A DNA stretch of 64,000 nucleotides from Vibrio sp. HB236076. GTDB taxonomy: Bacteria > Pseudomonadota > Gammaproteobacteria > Enterobacterales > Vibrionaceae. Positions 40,445 through 51,296 of this stretch are shown here, one piece after another; position 1 is the stretch's first letter, and each line of letters begins with the position of its first letter. Both the position numbers and the translations under genes were made by a program. The notes under the pieces are model-generated. The model was given only the letters and a program-made list of their open reading frames with translations, was not told the origin of the DNA and did no database searches. Where the stretch lies: positions 186,001 through 250,000 of the forward strand of contig NZ_CP162601.1 of NCBI RefSeq assembly GCF_040957575.1, in the 5' to 3' direction.

Positions 40445-41092
40445 ATGATGTTTGTAAAACGACTTCGCCCTTTGATGGCTGCCATACTGTATGTCAGTGC
40501 GCTCAGCACAGCTCAAGCAGAACTGCAACCTGTCGGGCCGCCAGTGCCGATTTATAGCGAAGCCGAGCTTATCAAGCTGATTAACGAAAACAAACACCTA
40601 GAAAGAGTACGTGCGGATAAATGTCAGCTGGTCGAAGACATCGTCGCGCGGGCAACCCGGATCAATTTACCGGCTTATGAGTTTCTTTATGGCGATATGC
40701 TAGCGTGGGGTGTGTGTGTTGACCAAGATGTTGAATTGGGGCTTTACTATATGGAAAATGCCGCTCATCAGGGGTTAGCGGCGGCTTTAGAACAATTAGG
40801 GCGCTATTACTCACAAGGAACACTGGTGCAACAAGATAAGGAGCGCGCCATTCCCTACCTAAGAGAAGCGGCTTCTCAAGGCAATTTAAAAGCGCGAATT
40901 CAATTAGCAGAACTGTTATTGCGCGATTATGGTAGCCCTTTGGATTACGAAGAAGCGTATCGCTGGTTGTATCAATCGGTGACAGCGGATCAACGTCAGC
41001 ATCGACGTATTGCCATGTTACGCGATGGTCTGGCAGCGCGTATGCCGGAAAATATTATTGCTCGCGCGAAACGTCGCGAAGTTTTCTGGTAA
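40445..41092 (+). CDS. motX: Sodium-driven polar flagellar motor protein MotX
   Basis: Periplasmic protein of 215 aa that with MotY forms the T ring, needed to fix the PomA/PomB stator in Vibrio flagellar motors. Signal peptide to about residue 25 (STAQA), then PVPIYSEAELIKLI, DKCQLVEDIVARATRINLPA and Sel1-like repeats (YEFLYGDMLAWGVC, GLYYMENAAHQG, AIPYLREAASQGN). I recognise it from Vibrio MotX over the full length. Two start codons in a row (40445, 40448) cannot be separated. In E. coli nsrR sits here between purA and rnr; none is seen. Confidence 0.93.
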   Translation: MMFVKRLRPLMAAILYVSALSTAQAELQPVGPPVPIYSEAELIKLINENKHLERVRADKCQLVEDIVARATRINLPAYEFLYGDMLAWGVCVDQDVELGLYYMENAAHQGLAAALEQLGRYYSQGTLVQQDKERAIPYLREAASQGNLKARIQLAELLLRDYGSPLDYEEAYRWLYQSVTADQRQHRRIAMLRDGLAARMPENIIARAKRREVFW

Positions 41093-41288
41093 TCGCTTTA
41101 CTTGGTGATTTCGCATTACGGGGCATTGTTTCGCCTCGTCTATGCGATTTATTGATGCCAACCTGCCTACTTACCTCAACAACCTGATTGGTTTTGTGGA
41201 TTAATTTCTCTCTCATTTCTATCTCTTGTGTGATTCTGCTCTTTCCTTCGATATACTGGCGATAAATTCGCTCAACTTAGGCGTAGCA

Positions 41289-43730
41289 ATGACCGACAGT
41301 ATTCAAAACGATCCCTTTGCCGATCGCGAATCTCAAAATTATGACAACCCGGTACCGAGCCGCGAGTATTTACTCGAATTTCTCAAGCAAGCTAAAGTAC
41401 CGATGAATCGCAATGACTTATTTGAGGCGCTCGGCCTTGATGGTGAAGAACAATACGAAGGCTTACGTCGTCGTTTACGGGCAATGGAGCGCGATGGCCA
41501 ATTGGTGTTTACTCGTCGCCAGTGTTATGCCTTACCTGAAAAAATTGAAATGATCAAAGGCACCGTGATCGGCCACAAAGATGGTCACGGCTGGCTACGT
41601 CCTGAAGGCAGCACCAAAAAAGAAGATGATATTGTGTTGCCACATCATCAAATGCGTCAAGTGATTCACGGCGATTATGTCCTCGTCCAACCGACAGACA
41701 ACAGCAAACGCGGTCGCCGAGAAGGGCGTATTGTTCGCATTCTCGAGGCGCGACAAACGCAAATTGTTGGCCGCTTTTTCCTCGAGTACGATCATGCCTT
41801 TGTCGTGCCGGATGACTCGCGAATTACCCAAGATATCTTGATCCCCAATGATAAGCGCTTAGGGGCTCGTATGGGTAATGTCGTGGTGGTCAATATTGTC
41901 GAGCGCGCAACTCGCAACCGCGGTATGGTTGGTGAAATCGTTGAAGTACTGGGTGAAACTATGGCGCCCGGAATGGAGACTCAGATTGCGATCCGTACTC
42001 ATCAAATACCTCATGAATGGCCAGACGACGTCTTAAAACAGATTGACGGCCTGGGCGAAGAAGTGCCAGAAAAAGCCAAACAAGGCCGCGTTGATTTGCG
42101 CCAGTTGCCCCTTGTGACGATTGATGGCGAAGATGCACGCGATTTTGATGATGCCGTATACTGTGAAGCCAAAGCCAGTGGTGGTTGGCGCTTATGGGTG
42201 GCGATTGCCGATGTAAGTTATTATGTCCGCCAGGGCAGTGCACTTGATAAAGAAGCGATCAACCGCGGCAACTCAGTGTATTTTCCTAGCCAAGTTGTGC
42301 CGATGTTACCAGAAGTTCTCTCCAATGGCCTTTGCTCATTGAATCCACAAGTGGATCGTTTGTGCATGGTTTGTGAGATGACGATTTCTGCTAATGGTCG
42401 TTTGTCCGGTTATAAACATTACGAAGCAGTGATGAATTCCCATGCGCGTTTGACGTACAACAAGGTCGGGGCGATCCTCGACGGTGATGAAACGCTGCGA
42501 GAGCGTTATCAAGATGTGGTACCACATTTAGAGCAATTACACGCCATGTACAACGTGCTAAAAGCGTCGCGAGCAGCACGCGGTGCGATTGAATTTGAAA
42601 GCGTGGAAACGAAATTTATTTTTAATGCACAACGCAAAATTGATCGCATTGAACCTGTCATTCGTAACGATGCACACAAGATCATCGAAGAGTGTATGAT
42701 CCTGGCCAATATTGCTTCGGCGTCCTTGGTGGAAAAAGCAAAAGAGCCCTCGCTTTATCGTATTCACGAAGCGCCTGGTGAGCAGCGCTTGGTCGGTTTT
42801 AGAGACTTTTTATCTGAGTTGGGTCTGAATTTAAAAGGGGGCTTAGAGCCATCGCCAACCGATTACGCTGATTTGGTTGGACAGATTGAGCAGCGCCCCG
42901 ATAAAGAGCTCATTCAAACGATGTTGTTACGCTCAATGAAGCAAGCGGTCTACAACGCGGATAACATTGGTCACTTTGGTTTGGCATTAAAGCGTTACGC
43001 GCACTTTACGTCACCGATCCGTCGCTACCCCGATTTGCTATTGCATCGCGCCATTAAATACTTAATTGCCAAAGAAGCAGGAACAAATCAAGATCGTTGG
43101 ACGCCAACAGGCGGTTATCATTACTCGTTTGATGATATGGATGTCTACGGCGAGCAATGTTCCATGACGGAGCGCCGTGCCGATGATGCGACGCGCGAAG
43201 TGTCGGATTGGCTCAAATGTGAGTACATGCAGGATCACGTCGGTGAAGAGCTTGATGGTGTGATCGCCAATGTCACCAGTTTTGGCTTCTTTGTCCGGTT
43301 AACTGAGCTACACATTGATGGTTTAGTCCATATCTCTAACCTAGATAACGACTATTACCATTTTGATGCCGTTGGCCAGCGTTTAAAAGGTGAAAGCTTC
43401 GGGGCTATTTACCGTCTCGGTGATGAGGTGAAAGTCAAGGTTCGCGCGGTGAACCTCGACGAGCGCCAAATTGATTTTGAATTGGTGGGGACCAGTCGCC
43501 AACCTCGCGGCAAAGGAAAAACCGCGAAAAAACGTGCGTTGGAAGCAAAACAAAAAGCGAAGGCGAAAAAACAAAAAGCTAGCAAAGCAAAACCTTTGGT
43601 TGAGCCGACAAAACGTCCAGAGGGAAAAGCGGAGAAACCTGCCAAGGGAAAAGCATCAAAAGAGAGAGCAGCTAAGCGCCCAAGCAGAAGAAAAGCGAAT
43701 AAAAAAAGCAAACCCAGTACCGGTAATTAA
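41289..43730 (+). CDS. rnr: Ribonuclease R
   Basis: Processive 3'-to-5' exoribonuclease for structured RNA and trans-translation mRNAs. 813 aa: N-terminal winged helix ([19 protein letters not shown]), two cold-shock domains, the RNB catalytic domain with [16 protein letters not shown] and [16 protein letters not shown], an S1 domain ([15 protein letters not shown]) and a very Lys/Arg-rich tail from about residue 740. ATG 41289 has an AGGCG site 8 bases upstream; the frame extends 21 codons further. rlmB follows at 59 bases, as in E. coli. Confidence 0.97.
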   Translation: MTDSIQNDPFADRESQNYDNPVPSREYLLEFLKQAKVPMNRNDLFEALGLDGEEQYEGLRRRLRAMERDGQLVFTRRQCYALPEKIEMIKGTVIGHKDGHGWLRPEGSTKKEDDIVLPHHQMRQVIHGDYVLVQPTDNSKRGRREGRIVRILEARQTQIVGRFFLEYDHAFVVPDDSRITQDILIPNDKRLGARMGNVVVVNIVERATRNRGMVGEIVEVLGETMAPGMETQIAIRTHQIPHEWPDDVLKQIDGLGEEVPEKAKQGRVDLRQLPLVTIDGEDARDFDDAVYCEAKASGGWRLWVAIADVSYYVRQGSALDKEAINRGNSVYFPSQVVPMLPEVLSNGLCSLNPQVDRLCMVCEMTISANGRLSGYKHYEAVMNSHARLTYNKVGAILDGDETLRERYQDVVPHLEQLHAMYNVLKASRAARGAIEFESVETKFIFNAQRKIDRIEPVIRNDAHKIIEECMILANIASASLVEKAKEPSLYRIHEAPGEQRLVGFRDFLSELGLNLKGGLEPSPTDYADLVGQIEQRPDKELIQTMLLRSMKQAVYNADNIGHFGLALKRYAHFTSPIRRYPDLLLHRAIKYLIAKEAGTNQDRWTPTGGYHYSFDDMDVYGEQCSMTERRADDATREVSDWLKCEYMQDHVGEELDGVIANVTSFGFFVRLTELHIDGLVHISNLDNDYYHFDAVGQRLKGESFGAIYRLGDEVKVKVRAVNLDERQIDFELVGTSRQPRGKGKTAKKRALEAKQKAKAKKQKASKAKPLVEPTKRPEGKAEKPAKGKASKERAAKRPSRRKANKKSKPSTGN

Positions 43731-43789
43731 TCTTAGAACTCCCCGTCAATGGGGGAACTGAGTCGATCAAAGCGTCAACGAGAAAGAAA

Positions 43790-44536
43790 ATGAGTAACGA
43801 ATTTATTTATGGTATTCACGCTATTCAAGCGGTATTAGAGCGTGATCCCGCCCGTTTTATTGAAGCCTTTGTGCTTAAGGGACGTCAAGATGATCGCCTA
43901 TTGCCTTTGCTAAACGAGCTCAATGTGATTGGGGTATCGATTCAGCAAATGGGACGAAAAGCGTTAGACGAAAAAGCTCAAGGGGCTAACCATCAGGGAA
44001 TTATTGCCCGAGTTAAGCCGGCAAAGAGCTACAACGAAAATGATCTTGACGGTTTACTCGCTGAGAACCGAACCCCGTTATTTTTAGTGCTCGATGGCGT
44101 GACTGACCCTCATAACCTCGGTGCGTGTCTGCGCAATGCTGACGCGGCCGGTGTTGCAGCGGTTATCGTGCCAAAAGACAAGTCCGCCCCATTAACCGCG
44201 ACAGTGAGCAAAGTCGCGTGTGGTGCAGCTGAAACTGTGCCCTTAGTACGAGTGACTAACCTTGCTCGTACCATGCGTGAGTTGCAGCAAAAAGGGGTTT
44301 GGTTTGTCGGCACCGCGGGTGAGGCAACCCACGATATTTACCAAGCCAACTTATCCGGCCCTCTCGCCATCGTGATGGGGGCAGAAGGCGATGGTATGCG
44401 TCGTTTGACCCGAGAAACGTGTGACGACTTGATCAAAATCCCTATGGCCGGTGCGGTGTCGAGCCTCAATGTATCGGTGGCGGCAGGGGTGTGTTTGTTT
44501 GAGGCCGTGCGCCAACGATTGTCAAAAAACGCATAA
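43790..44536 (+). CDS. rlmB: 23S rRNA (guanosine-2251-2'-O)-methyltransferase RlmB
   Basis: SPOUT (trefoil-knot) methyltransferase of 248 aa. N-terminal [16 protein letters not shown], then [21 protein letters not shown] (motif 1), [15 protein letters not shown] (motif 2) and [21 protein letters not shown] (motif 3), all typical. GAAAGAAA precedes the ATG. In E. coli the next genes would be yjfI and others; here gph follows, so the long block of shared gene order ends at this gene. Confidence 0.97.
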   Translation: MSNEFIYGIHAIQAVLERDPARFIEAFVLKGRQDDRLLPLLNELNVIGVSIQQMGRKALDEKAQGANHQGIIARVKPAKSYNENDLDGLLAENRTPLFLVLDGVTDPHNLGACLRNADAAGVAAVIVPKDKSAPLTATVSKVACGAAETVPLVRVTNLARTMRELQQKGVWFVGTAGEATHDIYQANLSGPLAIVMGAEGDGMRRLTRETCDDLIKIPMAGAVSSLNVSVAAGVCLFEAVRQRLSKNA

Positions 44537-44591
44537 CGACCCGTGCTTGTATACTGAGTGACCCACGAGTTTGATAGAAGAGAGAAACAGT

Positions 44592-45260
44592 TTGAAATTT
44601 AAGTTAATTGCATTTGATTTAGATGGCACCTTACTCGATAGCGTGCCAGATTTGGCCCTGGCGGCACAACAAACCGTAAAAGAGTTGGGTTACCCAGCGG
44701 TGACAGAAGAGCAAGTTCGCGATTACGTTGGCAATGGCGCCGATATTTTAATCGGTCGTGCGTTGAGCCAAAGTATCGATGTGAATCCAGAGATCCCTGT
44801 CCAGGTATTGCAACAAGCACGTCATTTGTTTGATGAGTTTTACGCCCAAAGTGGCCATCGTGCGAGTCATTTGTACCCCAATGTAGCGAGCACATTAGCG
44901 GCACTGAAAAAATCCGGTCACACCTTGGCGATTGTGACGAATAAACCGTCTAAGTTCGTTCCTGAAATCTTAGAGCAACACGCGATCGGTGAGTATTTTT
45001 CCGAAGTCTTAGGTGGCGACGCCTTTGCGGAGAAAAAGCCCAACCCAGTCGCCTTGTTGCATCTACAAGAAAAGTTTGCGGTTAGCGCTGAAGACATGTT
45101 GATGGTCGGCGACTCGAAAAATGACATTCTAGCCGCGCGTAATGCCGGTTGCCAGGTTCTTGGTTTGACCTATGGTTACAACCACGGAGAACCTATCAAC
45201 GATTCCGCGCCAGACTACGTCTCTGATGATATTAATGTATTGCTAGATATCGTAAAATAA
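44592..45260 (+). CDS. gph: Phosphoglycolate phosphatase
   Basis: HAD hydrolase of 222 aa that removes 2-phosphoglycolate. HAD motifs: I AFDLDGTLLDS, II IVTNKP, III with K in EKKPNPVALL, IV MVGDSKNDILAARNAG. I choose TTG 44592, giving MKFKLIAFDLD, with AGAGAG about 7 bases upstream; another TTG at 44571 has no site. In E. coli it is preceded by damX-dam-rpe, which are missing here, and followed by trpS, as here. Confidence 0.95.
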   Translation: MKFKLIAFDLDGTLLDSVPDLALAAQQTVKELGYPAVTEEQVRDYVGNGADILIGRALSQSIDVNPEIPVQVLQQARHLFDEFYAQSGHRASHLYPNVASTLAALKKSGHTLAIVTNKPSKFVPEILEQHAIGEYFSEVLGGDAFAEKKPNPVALLHLQEKFAVSAEDMLMVGDSKNDILAARNAGCQVLGLTYGYNHGEPINDSAPDYVSDDINVLLDIVK

Positions 45261-45341
45261 GCGATAACACGGTAGAAAGGGAAGTGGGTGACATGCTTAC
45301 GACCCTTTCTCTAGGCATAGGCCAATAATGGCCGGTAAATC

Positions 45342-45394
45342 ATACCCAATTGATTATCACCTTGCTGAGGCCAAAGGGAACGTCGAATTGGTAT
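45342..45394. repeat. Short inverted-repeat element between gph and trpS
   Basis: ATACCCAATT (45342-45351) and AATTGGTAT (45386-45394) are inverted copies apart from one extra C, 34 bases apart. The ends resemble those of the repeat at 14288-14468 (TATACCAAT), which suggests a small dispersed palindromic family. Confidence 0.35.
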
Positions 45395-45432
45395 CACGTT
45401 TAAATTAAAAAGAAGTCAAAGGAAACTAGCTA

Positions 45433-46449
45433 ATGAGCAAGCCCATCGTTTTAAGTGGTGTTCAACCTTCTGGTGAACTGAGTATTGGTAACTACTTGGG
45501 TGCGCTTCGTCAATGGCAACAAATGCAAGACGATTACGATTGTCAATATTGTGTGGTTGATCTTCACGCCGTCACTGTGCGTCAAGACCCCAAGGCATTG
45601 CGCGAAGCAACACTCGATGCCTTAGCCGTCTGTCTTGCTGTTGGTGTTGATCCGAAGAAGAGCACTCTCTTCGTACAATCTCATGTGCCAGAACACGCTC
45701 AGCTAGGATGGCTTCTTAACTGTTACACCCAAATGGGTGAACTGCAGCGCATGACGCAGTTCAAAGATAAATCTTCGCGCTATGCCAATGACGTTAACGT
45801 CGGTTTGTTTGGCTACCCAGTGCTGATGGCGGCAGATATTTTATTGTATGGCGCTCACCAAGTCCCGGTGGGGAGCGATCAAAAACAACATCTCGAGTTG
45901 GCTCGTGATATTGCGACGCGCTTTAATAATATTTACAGCCCAGAGTCGCCGATTTTTACCGTGCCTGAGCCTTATATTCCACAAGTGAATGCTCGAGTGA
46001 TGAGCTTACAAGATGCGACTAAGAAGATGTCTAAATCAGACGATAATCGCAAGAATGTTATCACTATCTTGGAAGATCCTAAGTCGATCATCAAAAAGAT
46101 CAACAAGGCGCAAACGGACACAGAAACGCCACCGCGCATTGCCCATGATGTTGAAAATAAAGCGGGAATTGCGAACTTGATGGGATTGTATAGTGCTGCA
46201 ACTGGATTGAGCTTTGCAGACATCGAAGAGAAGTACCGCGGTGTGGAAATGTACGGCCCATTCAAAAAAGACGTTGGTGAAGCGGTTGTCGCCATGCTAG
46301 AGCCAGTACAAGAAGCGTATCAACGCATTCGCAATGATGAGGCTTACTTGCAAGACGTGATGCGTCAAGGTGCCGAAAAAGCCTCTGAGCGTGCGGCCGT
46401 CACCTTGGCCAAAGCTTATCAGGCTGTCGGGTTTGTTACTCGCCCATAG
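45433..46449 (+). CDS. trpS: Tryptophanyl-tRNA synthetase
   Basis: Class I synthetase of 338 aa. HIGH-like motif [15 protein letters not shown] motif [12 protein letters not shown], and the conserved tryptophan-site block [13 protein letters not shown] and [27 protein letters not shown] precedes the ATG. It follows gph by 172 bases and is followed by pabA, an order I know from vibrios. Confidence 0.98.
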   Translation: MSKPIVLSGVQPSGELSIGNYLGALRQWQQMQDDYDCQYCVVDLHAVTVRQDPKALREATLDALAVCLAVGVDPKKSTLFVQSHVPEHAQLGWLLNCYTQMGELQRMTQFKDKSSRYANDVNVGLFGYPVLMAADILLYGAHQVPVGSDQKQHLELARDIATRFNNIYSPESPIFTVPEPYIPQVNARVMSLQDATKKMSKSDDNRKNVITILEDPKSIIKKINKAQTDTETPPRIAHDVENKAGIANLMGLYSAATGLSFADIEEKYRGVEMYGPFKKDVGEAVVAMLEPVQEAYQRIRNDEAYLQDVMRQGAEKASERAAVTLAKAYQAVGFVTRP

Positions 46450-46541
46450 CCCATTTCGTCAAGGCCTGTTGTTGCAGGCCTTGTTTGTTTCGGTCATCGA
46501 TCATCGTGATCGTTTTTTGTTTGTTCACAGTGTCTCCCGCC

Positions 46542-47135
46542 ATGCTAGTCATCATCGATAATTACGATTCTTTTACTTACAACCTCTACCAGTATTTTTG
46601 CCAACTTGGTGCTCAAGTGACCGTCGTGCGCAACGATGCGATTGACCTTGACGGGCTCAAGGCACTCAATCCCTCTCATTTAGTGATTTCTCCTGGGCCA
46701 TGTACACCTAACGAAGCCGGTATTTCAATTCAGGCCATACAAGCCTTTTCTGGCCATATTCCCATTTTGGGGGTATGTCTTGGCCATCAGGCCATTGCCC
46801 AGGCTTTTGGGGCGAACGTCGTCAAAGCTCGCCAAGTGATGCACGGAAAAACATCGCCCATTCGTCATAACAACACCAGTGTGTTTAAAGGGCTGAATAA
46901 CCCACTTACGGTGACGCGTTATCATTCTTTGGTGGTGGAGTCACACTCTTTACCCGATGATTTTGAATTGACGGCTTGGACTGAGTACAGTGATGGCTCT
47001 TTTGATGAAATCATGGGCTTTTGCCACCGAACGCTGGCGATTGAAGGGGTGCAGTTTCACCCGGAATCCATCAAAACGGAGCAGGGACTCGACTTGTTGG
47101 CCAACTTTTTAACTCGCCAGTCAGGCCAAGGCTAA
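46542..47135 (+). CDS. pabA: Aminodeoxychorismate/anthranilate synthase glutamine amidotransferase subunit
   Basis: Class I glutaminase of 197 aa supplying ammonia for p-aminobenzoate (folate) synthesis. [19 protein letters not shown], the nucleophile motif [11 protein letters not shown], and the His-Glu pair in GVQFHPESI are visible. It lies beside argD as in E. coli and not in a trp operon, which favours PabA over TrpG; in many bacteria it serves both. ATG 46542 is the family start, although its ribosome site is poor; the frame continues upstream to 46485. Confidence 0.93.
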   Translation: MLVIIDNYDSFTYNLYQYFCQLGAQVTVVRNDAIDLDGLKALNPSHLVISPGPCTPNEAGISIQAIQAFSGHIPILGVCLGHQAIAQAFGANVVKARQVMHGKTSPIRHNNTSVFKGLNNPLTVTRYHSLVVESHSLPDDFELTAWTEYSDGSFDEIMGFCHRTLAIEGVQFHPESIKTEQGLDLLANFLTRQSGQG

Positions 47136-47359
47136 GTAACACTCGCTTTATTGATTGCTTATTCATAATAGCATTAATCGATTTTTTTGACTTATTCTCT
47201 TATTTACTTGCCTTTTTGAGAATATTGCCGTATTTTTATTTTGTTTAAATATGCATTTTATATGATTATTTATGTGTCAGGTTCGACGGTTAAGCAGGCG
47301 AGAACGTCGTTTCCGTGTCGTGGCATAATGCAGCCGTGAAAAAACAGTAAGGACATAAA

Positions 47360-48571
47360 ATGAGTGAGCATTCTCCGATCAATAGAGCGTTATTCAGTGA
47401 TGTCATGGTTCCCTGCTACAGTCCAATGGCCATGGTACCAGTCAAAGGGCAAGGTGCACGCCTGTGGGATCAAGAGGGCAATGAGTATATTGATCTCGCT
47501 GGTGGTATTGCCGTGAGCTGCCTTGGCCATTGCCATCCAGCCATGGTATCAGCAGTTAACGAACAGGCGCAAAAATTATGGCATGTCAGCAATGTCATGA
47601 CCAATGAACCGGCACTAAAATTGGCGAAAACGTTAACCGAGCTCAGCTTTGCTGATAAGGTGTTTTTTGCAAACTCAGGCGCTGAAGCCAATGAAGCCGC
47701 GTTAAAATTGGCCCGTCGTTATAGTGCTGATAAATTCAATGCTGAAAAAACAGAAATTATTGCTTTTGTACAAGGTTTCCACGGCCGTACTTTCTTTACC
47801 GTGACGGTGGGTGGGCAGTCGAGCTATTCGGACGGTTTTGGACCTAAGCCCGGTGATATCACTCACTTGCCTTATAACGATATTAAGACGTTGCAAGCGC
47901 ATATGTCTGAGCGCACATGCGCGGTGATCATGGAGCCTTTACAAGGCGAAGGTGGGGTTATTGAACCCGATGCCGAATTTGTTCAGCAGGTTCGTCAATT
48001 GTGTGACCAACATCAAGCCTTGCTGATATTTGATGAAGTACAGACCGGCAATGGCCGTACTGGGGAATTTTATGCTTACCAGCACTTAGGGGTGACTCCT
48101 GACATTCTCAGCACGGCGAAATCTTTAGGTGGCGGTTTTCCTATTGGCGCTATGTTGACGACGACAGAGCTGGCAGAACACTTTCAACCGGGTACACATG
48201 GCTCGACTTATGGGGGGAACCCTTTGGCCTGTGCTGTCGCGCAAGCGGTTGTCGATATTACTTCTCAGGCAGACACTTTGGCTGGGGTGAAAGAGCGCGA
48301 GCAATGGTTACGTGAAGGGTTAGCTGCGATTAATCAACAGTACCCGATATTTGCAGAGATCCGTGGTAAAGGGTTATTAATTGGCGCGGCTTTAAATGAA
48401 CAATGGCAAGGACGCGCAAAAGAGATTCTGACCGCGGCTGGCGAGCAAGGTTTATTGGTCTTGGTTGCGGGAGCCAATGTTGTTCGTTTTACTCCTTCAC
48501 TGGTCATCACTAAAGAAGAAATGAATGAAGGCCTTAAGCGTTTGGAAAAAGCCGTCGCGAGTTTGTTTTAA
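47360..48571 (+). CDS. argD: Acetylornithine/succinyldiaminopimelate aminotransferase
   Basis: PLP class III transaminase of 403 aa used in arginine and probably lysine synthesis; it could also act in arginine catabolism (AstC). Blocks: [39 protein letters not shown], the PLP aspartate in [15 protein letters not shown] and the lysine in [20 protein letters not shown] precedes the ATG. A weak ARG-box-like stretch (TTTAAATATGCATTTTAT, 47244-47261) lies upstream; it breaks consensus at three positions. Confidence 0.94.
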   Translation: MSEHSPINRALFSDVMVPCYSPMAMVPVKGQGARLWDQEGNEYIDLAGGIAVSCLGHCHPAMVSAVNEQAQKLWHVSNVMTNEPALKLAKTLTELSFADKVFFANSGAEANEAALKLARRYSADKFNAEKTEIIAFVQGFHGRTFFTVTVGGQSSYSDGFGPKPGDITHLPYNDIKTLQAHMSERTCAVIMEPLQGEGGVIEPDAEFVQQVRQLCDQHQALLIFDEVQTGNGRTGEFYAYQHLGVTPDILSTAKSLGGGFPIGAMLTTTELAEHFQPGTHGSTYGGNPLACAVAQAVVDITSQADTLAGVKEREQWLREGLAAINQQYPIFAEIRGKGLLIGAALNEQWQGRAKEILTAAGEQGLLVLVAGANVVRFTPSLVITKEEMNEGLKRLEKAVASLF

Positions 48572-48638
48572 TACCTAACCGCGACTTTCTAGTGGTTATT
48601 TACTACTGATTTACGCGGGTTAGTATCGCCAATTCATT

Positions 48639-48668
48639 ATGCCTGGCCTGTTGGGCCGGGCATTTTTT
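48639..48668 (+). terminator. Terminator after argD
   Basis: ATGCCTGGCC pairs with GGGCCGGGCAT (one unpaired base) around TGTT, followed by seven T. Confidence 0.85.
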
Positions 48669-48870
48669 TACTCTTTTTCATTTCGAATTCCTTTCTATTT
48701 CTATCAATAGATGATGGCTTTTTCATCATGAGCTTTGATTATTTTTCTGCTCATACGGCTGTTACAATCGCGCTGATCTTATCTTGTGACATGAATATAC
48801 TCTCCCTCACTCAATCAAAATGAGTGTCAGGCGATGAGCAGCGTTCATTTTTCTTTGAGAGTAAAGCATC

Positions 48871-49455
48871 ATGAAACCTTTTGTAGACACGAAAAAGCCA
48901 GACAATAAACGCGTTATTGATGGAGTATACGAAACAGGGAAAATGCGTCTCACCATTGCTGAATCAATGGTGAGCAAGCAATTTAAATCCAAAGAAAGCA
49001 CTCATAGGCGCTATATGATTGAAAAGTTGGCGCTCATACAGCTTAAAGGGATCAAAGGTTTTCCTCAGTTACTAGAGAGCTTTGATGACATGCATCTTTT
49101 GCGTATGACACGCTTGAGCGGGGTACGACCCAATCGCCTATCAGAGTCACACTTACACCAGTTGCACCACTTAGTCAGAGCAATGCTCAAAGCGGGCGTA
49201 GCACGTCACTCATTGCCGATTCGCGATCTGTTGGTGTCACCACAAGGCAAAATCAGTATGGTCGACTTTGAGCGCGCTACCTTAAAGTCTCGAAGCAGTT
49301 GGCTAACTTGGTGGGTCGCTAAGCAAGTTTCTTTGTATCATTTGTATCGTCTTATGGCTCAGTATCAACCGCAGATGCTCACCCCTAGACAAAGCCGTTT
49401 TGTGCAATACAGCTTGATGTTGCGAGGCCTAGTTCACAAGGTTAATCACCTTTAA
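48871..49455 (+). CDS. Small protein-kinase-fold protein
   Basis: A 194-aa protein I cannot name. It has a catalytic-loop-like segment ARHSLPIRDLLVSPQG (H113, R118, D119) and a metal-site-like DFE motif (MVDFERATL, D132), the pattern of Kdo/heptose kinases and RIO-like small kinases. The N-terminal ATP-binding lobe is short (about 1-80). A C-terminal helical part follows. It lies between argD and crp, where E. coli has yhfK and others. A lipopolysaccharide-sugar or small-molecule kinase is possible, but activity is inference. Confidence 0.65.
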   Translation: MKPFVDTKKPDNKRVIDGVYETGKMRLTIAESMVSKQFKSKESTHRRYMIEKLALIQLKGIKGFPQLLESFDDMHLLRMTRLSGVRPNRLSESHLHQLHHLVRAMLKAGVARHSLPIRDLLVSPQGKISMVDFERATLKSRSSWLTWWVAKQVSLYHLYRLMAQYQPQMLTPRQSRFVQYSLMLRGLVHKVNHL

Positions 49456-49489
49456 ATCTCGATCATCTTGAAATGGATTGATGAGACGA

Positions 49490-49520
49490 AAAAAAACGCC
49501 TGAGCTTAGCCCAGGCGTTT
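49490..49520. terminator. Bidirectional terminator between the kinase-like gene and crp
   Basis: AAACGCCTG pairs with CAGGCGTTT around an AGCTTAGCC loop that can itself pair (AGCTTAGC region). An A-run before it and T's after serve both convergent genes. Confidence 0.8.
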
Positions 49521-49556
49521 GATTTATTCGTCGTTCTCTGTCGCAACAATAAAAAG

Positions 49557-50189
49557 TTAACGTGTGCCGTAAACGACAATAGTTTTGCCGTGCGCAGAGA
49601 TGAGATTTTGCTCTTCAAGCATTTTCAAAATACGACCTACGGTCTCGCGAGAACAGCCAACGATTTGACCAATTTCTTGGCGAGTAATTTTGATCTGCAT
49701 GCCATCAGGGTGCGTCATCGCATCGGGCTGTTTGGCTAGGTTCAGTAACGTTTGTGCAATGCGACCGGTTACGTCAAGGAAAGCAAGATCACCCACTTTT
49801 TGACTGGTTACTTGCAGGCGTTTTGATACTTGACTCGCCAAACGCATCAACACTTCTGGGTTGACTTGAATCAGCTGACGGAATTTTTTGTACGAGATCT
49901 CAGCCACTTCACAGGCGCTTTTCGCACGAACCCAAGCCGTACGCTCAAGGCCTTCTTCAAATAAGCCTAGCTCGCCAATAAAGTCACCTTGATTGAGGTA
50001 AGAAAGGATCATTTCTTTGCCTTCTTCATCTTTAATCAAAACGGCAACGGTGCCTTTGACAATGAAGTATAAGGTTTCGGCTTTCTCTCCCGCGTGAATC
50101 AAAGTACTCTTTGACGGGTATTTATGAATGTGACAGTGAGACAAGAACCAATCTAATGTTGGATCGGTATTCGGTTTACTTAGAACCAT
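49557..50189 (-). CDS. crp: cAMP receptor protein
   Basis: Global regulator of carbon use, 210 aa. The cyclic-nucleotide domain holds [31 protein letters not shown] and [20 protein letters not shown], with the cAMP residues R and E in the expected places. The helix-turn-helix [20 protein letters not shown] and the end [10 protein letters not shown] match E. coli nearly letter for letter. A CRP site 190 bases upstream (50378) suggests self-control. Confidence 0.99.
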   Translation of the reverse strand: MVLSKPNTDPTLDWFLSHCHIHKYPSKSTLIHAGEKAETLYFIVKGTVAVLIKDEEGKEMILSYLNQGDFIGELGLFEEGLERTAWVRAKSACEVAEISYKKFRQLIQVNPEVLMRLASQVSKRLQVTSQKVGDLAFLDVTGRIAQTLLNLAKQPDAMTHPDGMQIKITRQEIGQIVGCSRETVGRILKMLEEQNLISAHGKTIVVYGTR

Positions 50190-50377
50190 AATCTTTTACT
50201 TCCTCTGCAGAGTGCACTTGCTGCTATCCATAGTGTAGCGAAGCTGAAAACCAGACTCCTAGCATAAGAGTTCCATCGACTCGCTGCAAGTATTGTTCTT
50301 TATCATAAAATTTGTATCTGTTACTAGATACTTATCTCGATTCTAACTACTTTCGTCAAGCAAGTTCGCAGTAAAAG

Positions 50378-50393
50378 TGTGCACACTGTCACA
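50378..50393 (-). promoter_or_regulatory. CRP-binding site candidate upstream of crp
   Basis: TGTGC-ACACTG-TCACA matches TGTGA-N6-TCACA at nine of ten positions, in the 237-base gap between crp and prkB. E. coli crp is also controlled by CRP. Confidence 0.5.
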
Positions 50394-50426
50394 TATTTAT
50401 TATTCCTTGCTGTGAATGGAAAAGAA

Positions 50427-51296
50427 TTAGCTGATTTTACCGGATTCTATCAATTGCTGAAGCAAGGGCCGCACGATCAATTCCATGGCAAAGCTCATTT
50501 TGCCACCAGGTACGACAAGCGTATTGTGACGTGACATAAAAGAACCGTCGATCATGGCTAATAAATAAGGGAAGTCGACGTTTTTAATGCCTCGAAAGCG
50601 AATGACGACAAAGCTCTCATCTAAACTGGGTATGCCTTTCGCATTCAGTGGGTTGGAGGTATCAACGGTTGGCACGCGCTGAAAATTGATATGAGTCCGT
50701 GAAAACTGCGGGGTGATAAAGTTCAAGTAATCGTCCATTGAGCGAACGATGGAGTCCATCACGGCTTCGCGCGAGTGACCTCGGTCACGGGTATCGCGGA
50801 CAAACTTTTGAATCCACTCCAAGTTCACGATAGGTACCATACCGATCAAAAAATCGACGTGTTGCGCGACGTTGACTTCACCGTCGACCACGCCACCGTG
50901 TAAGCCTTCGTAAAAAAGCACATTGGTATCGTCGGGTAATTCTTGCCAAGGGGTGAACGTTCCCGGCATTTGATTAAAAGGGACCGCTTCATCAAAGCTG
51001 TGCAGGTAGCGACGTACTTGACCGCTGCCATCGCGCCCATAGCGACGAAAAAAATTGGCCAGCGATTCGAAGTCGTTGGCTTGTGGACCAAAGTAGCTGA
51101 TATGGCGACCTTGTTCACGGGCTTTGCGTATTTCAATGTCCATTTCTGGGCGCGTGAAGCGATGGAAGCTATCCCCTTCAACCCACGCGGGTTTGATGCT
51201 CAACATATTGAACATTTTGCGAAAAGCTTCGGAAGTGGTTGTAGTTCCGGCACCCGATGAACCGGTGACGGCGATGATAGGATGTTTCGCTGACAT
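50427..51296 (-). CDS. prkB: Phosphoribulokinase-like protein PrkB
   Basis: 289-aa P-loop kinase with Walker A VTGSSGAGTTTTS, followed by EGDSFHRFTRPEMD and FYEGLHGG, as in bacterial phosphoribulokinases. There is no RuBisCO in the window, and the E. coli orthologue next to crp has no known Calvin-cycle role, so the substrate is uncertain. It lies between crp and yheU as in E. coli. Confidence 0.94.
   Translation of the reverse strand: MSAKHPIIAVTGSSGAGTTTTSEAFRKMFNMLSIKPAWVEGDSFHRFTRPEMDIEIRKAREQGRHISYFGPQANDFESLANFFRRYGRDGSGQVRRYLHSFDEAVPFNQMPGTFTPWQELPDDTNVLFYEGLHGGVVDGEVNVAQHVDFLIGMVPIVNLEWIQKFVRDTRDRGHSREAVMDSIVRSMDDYLNFITPQFSRTHINFQRVPTVDTSNPLNAKGIPSLDESFVVIRFRGIKNVDFPYLLAMIDGSFMSRHNTLVVPGGKMSFAMELIVRPLLQQLIESGKIS

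Noticed and set aside
40021..40509. 162-aa minus-strand frame upstream of and overlapping motX
   Set aside because: Basic, low-information translation antisense to motX and its sigma-28 promoter; no family recognised.
47244..47261. ArgR box upstream of argD
   Set aside because: Three consensus positions fail and no second box follows at the usual 3-bp spacing.
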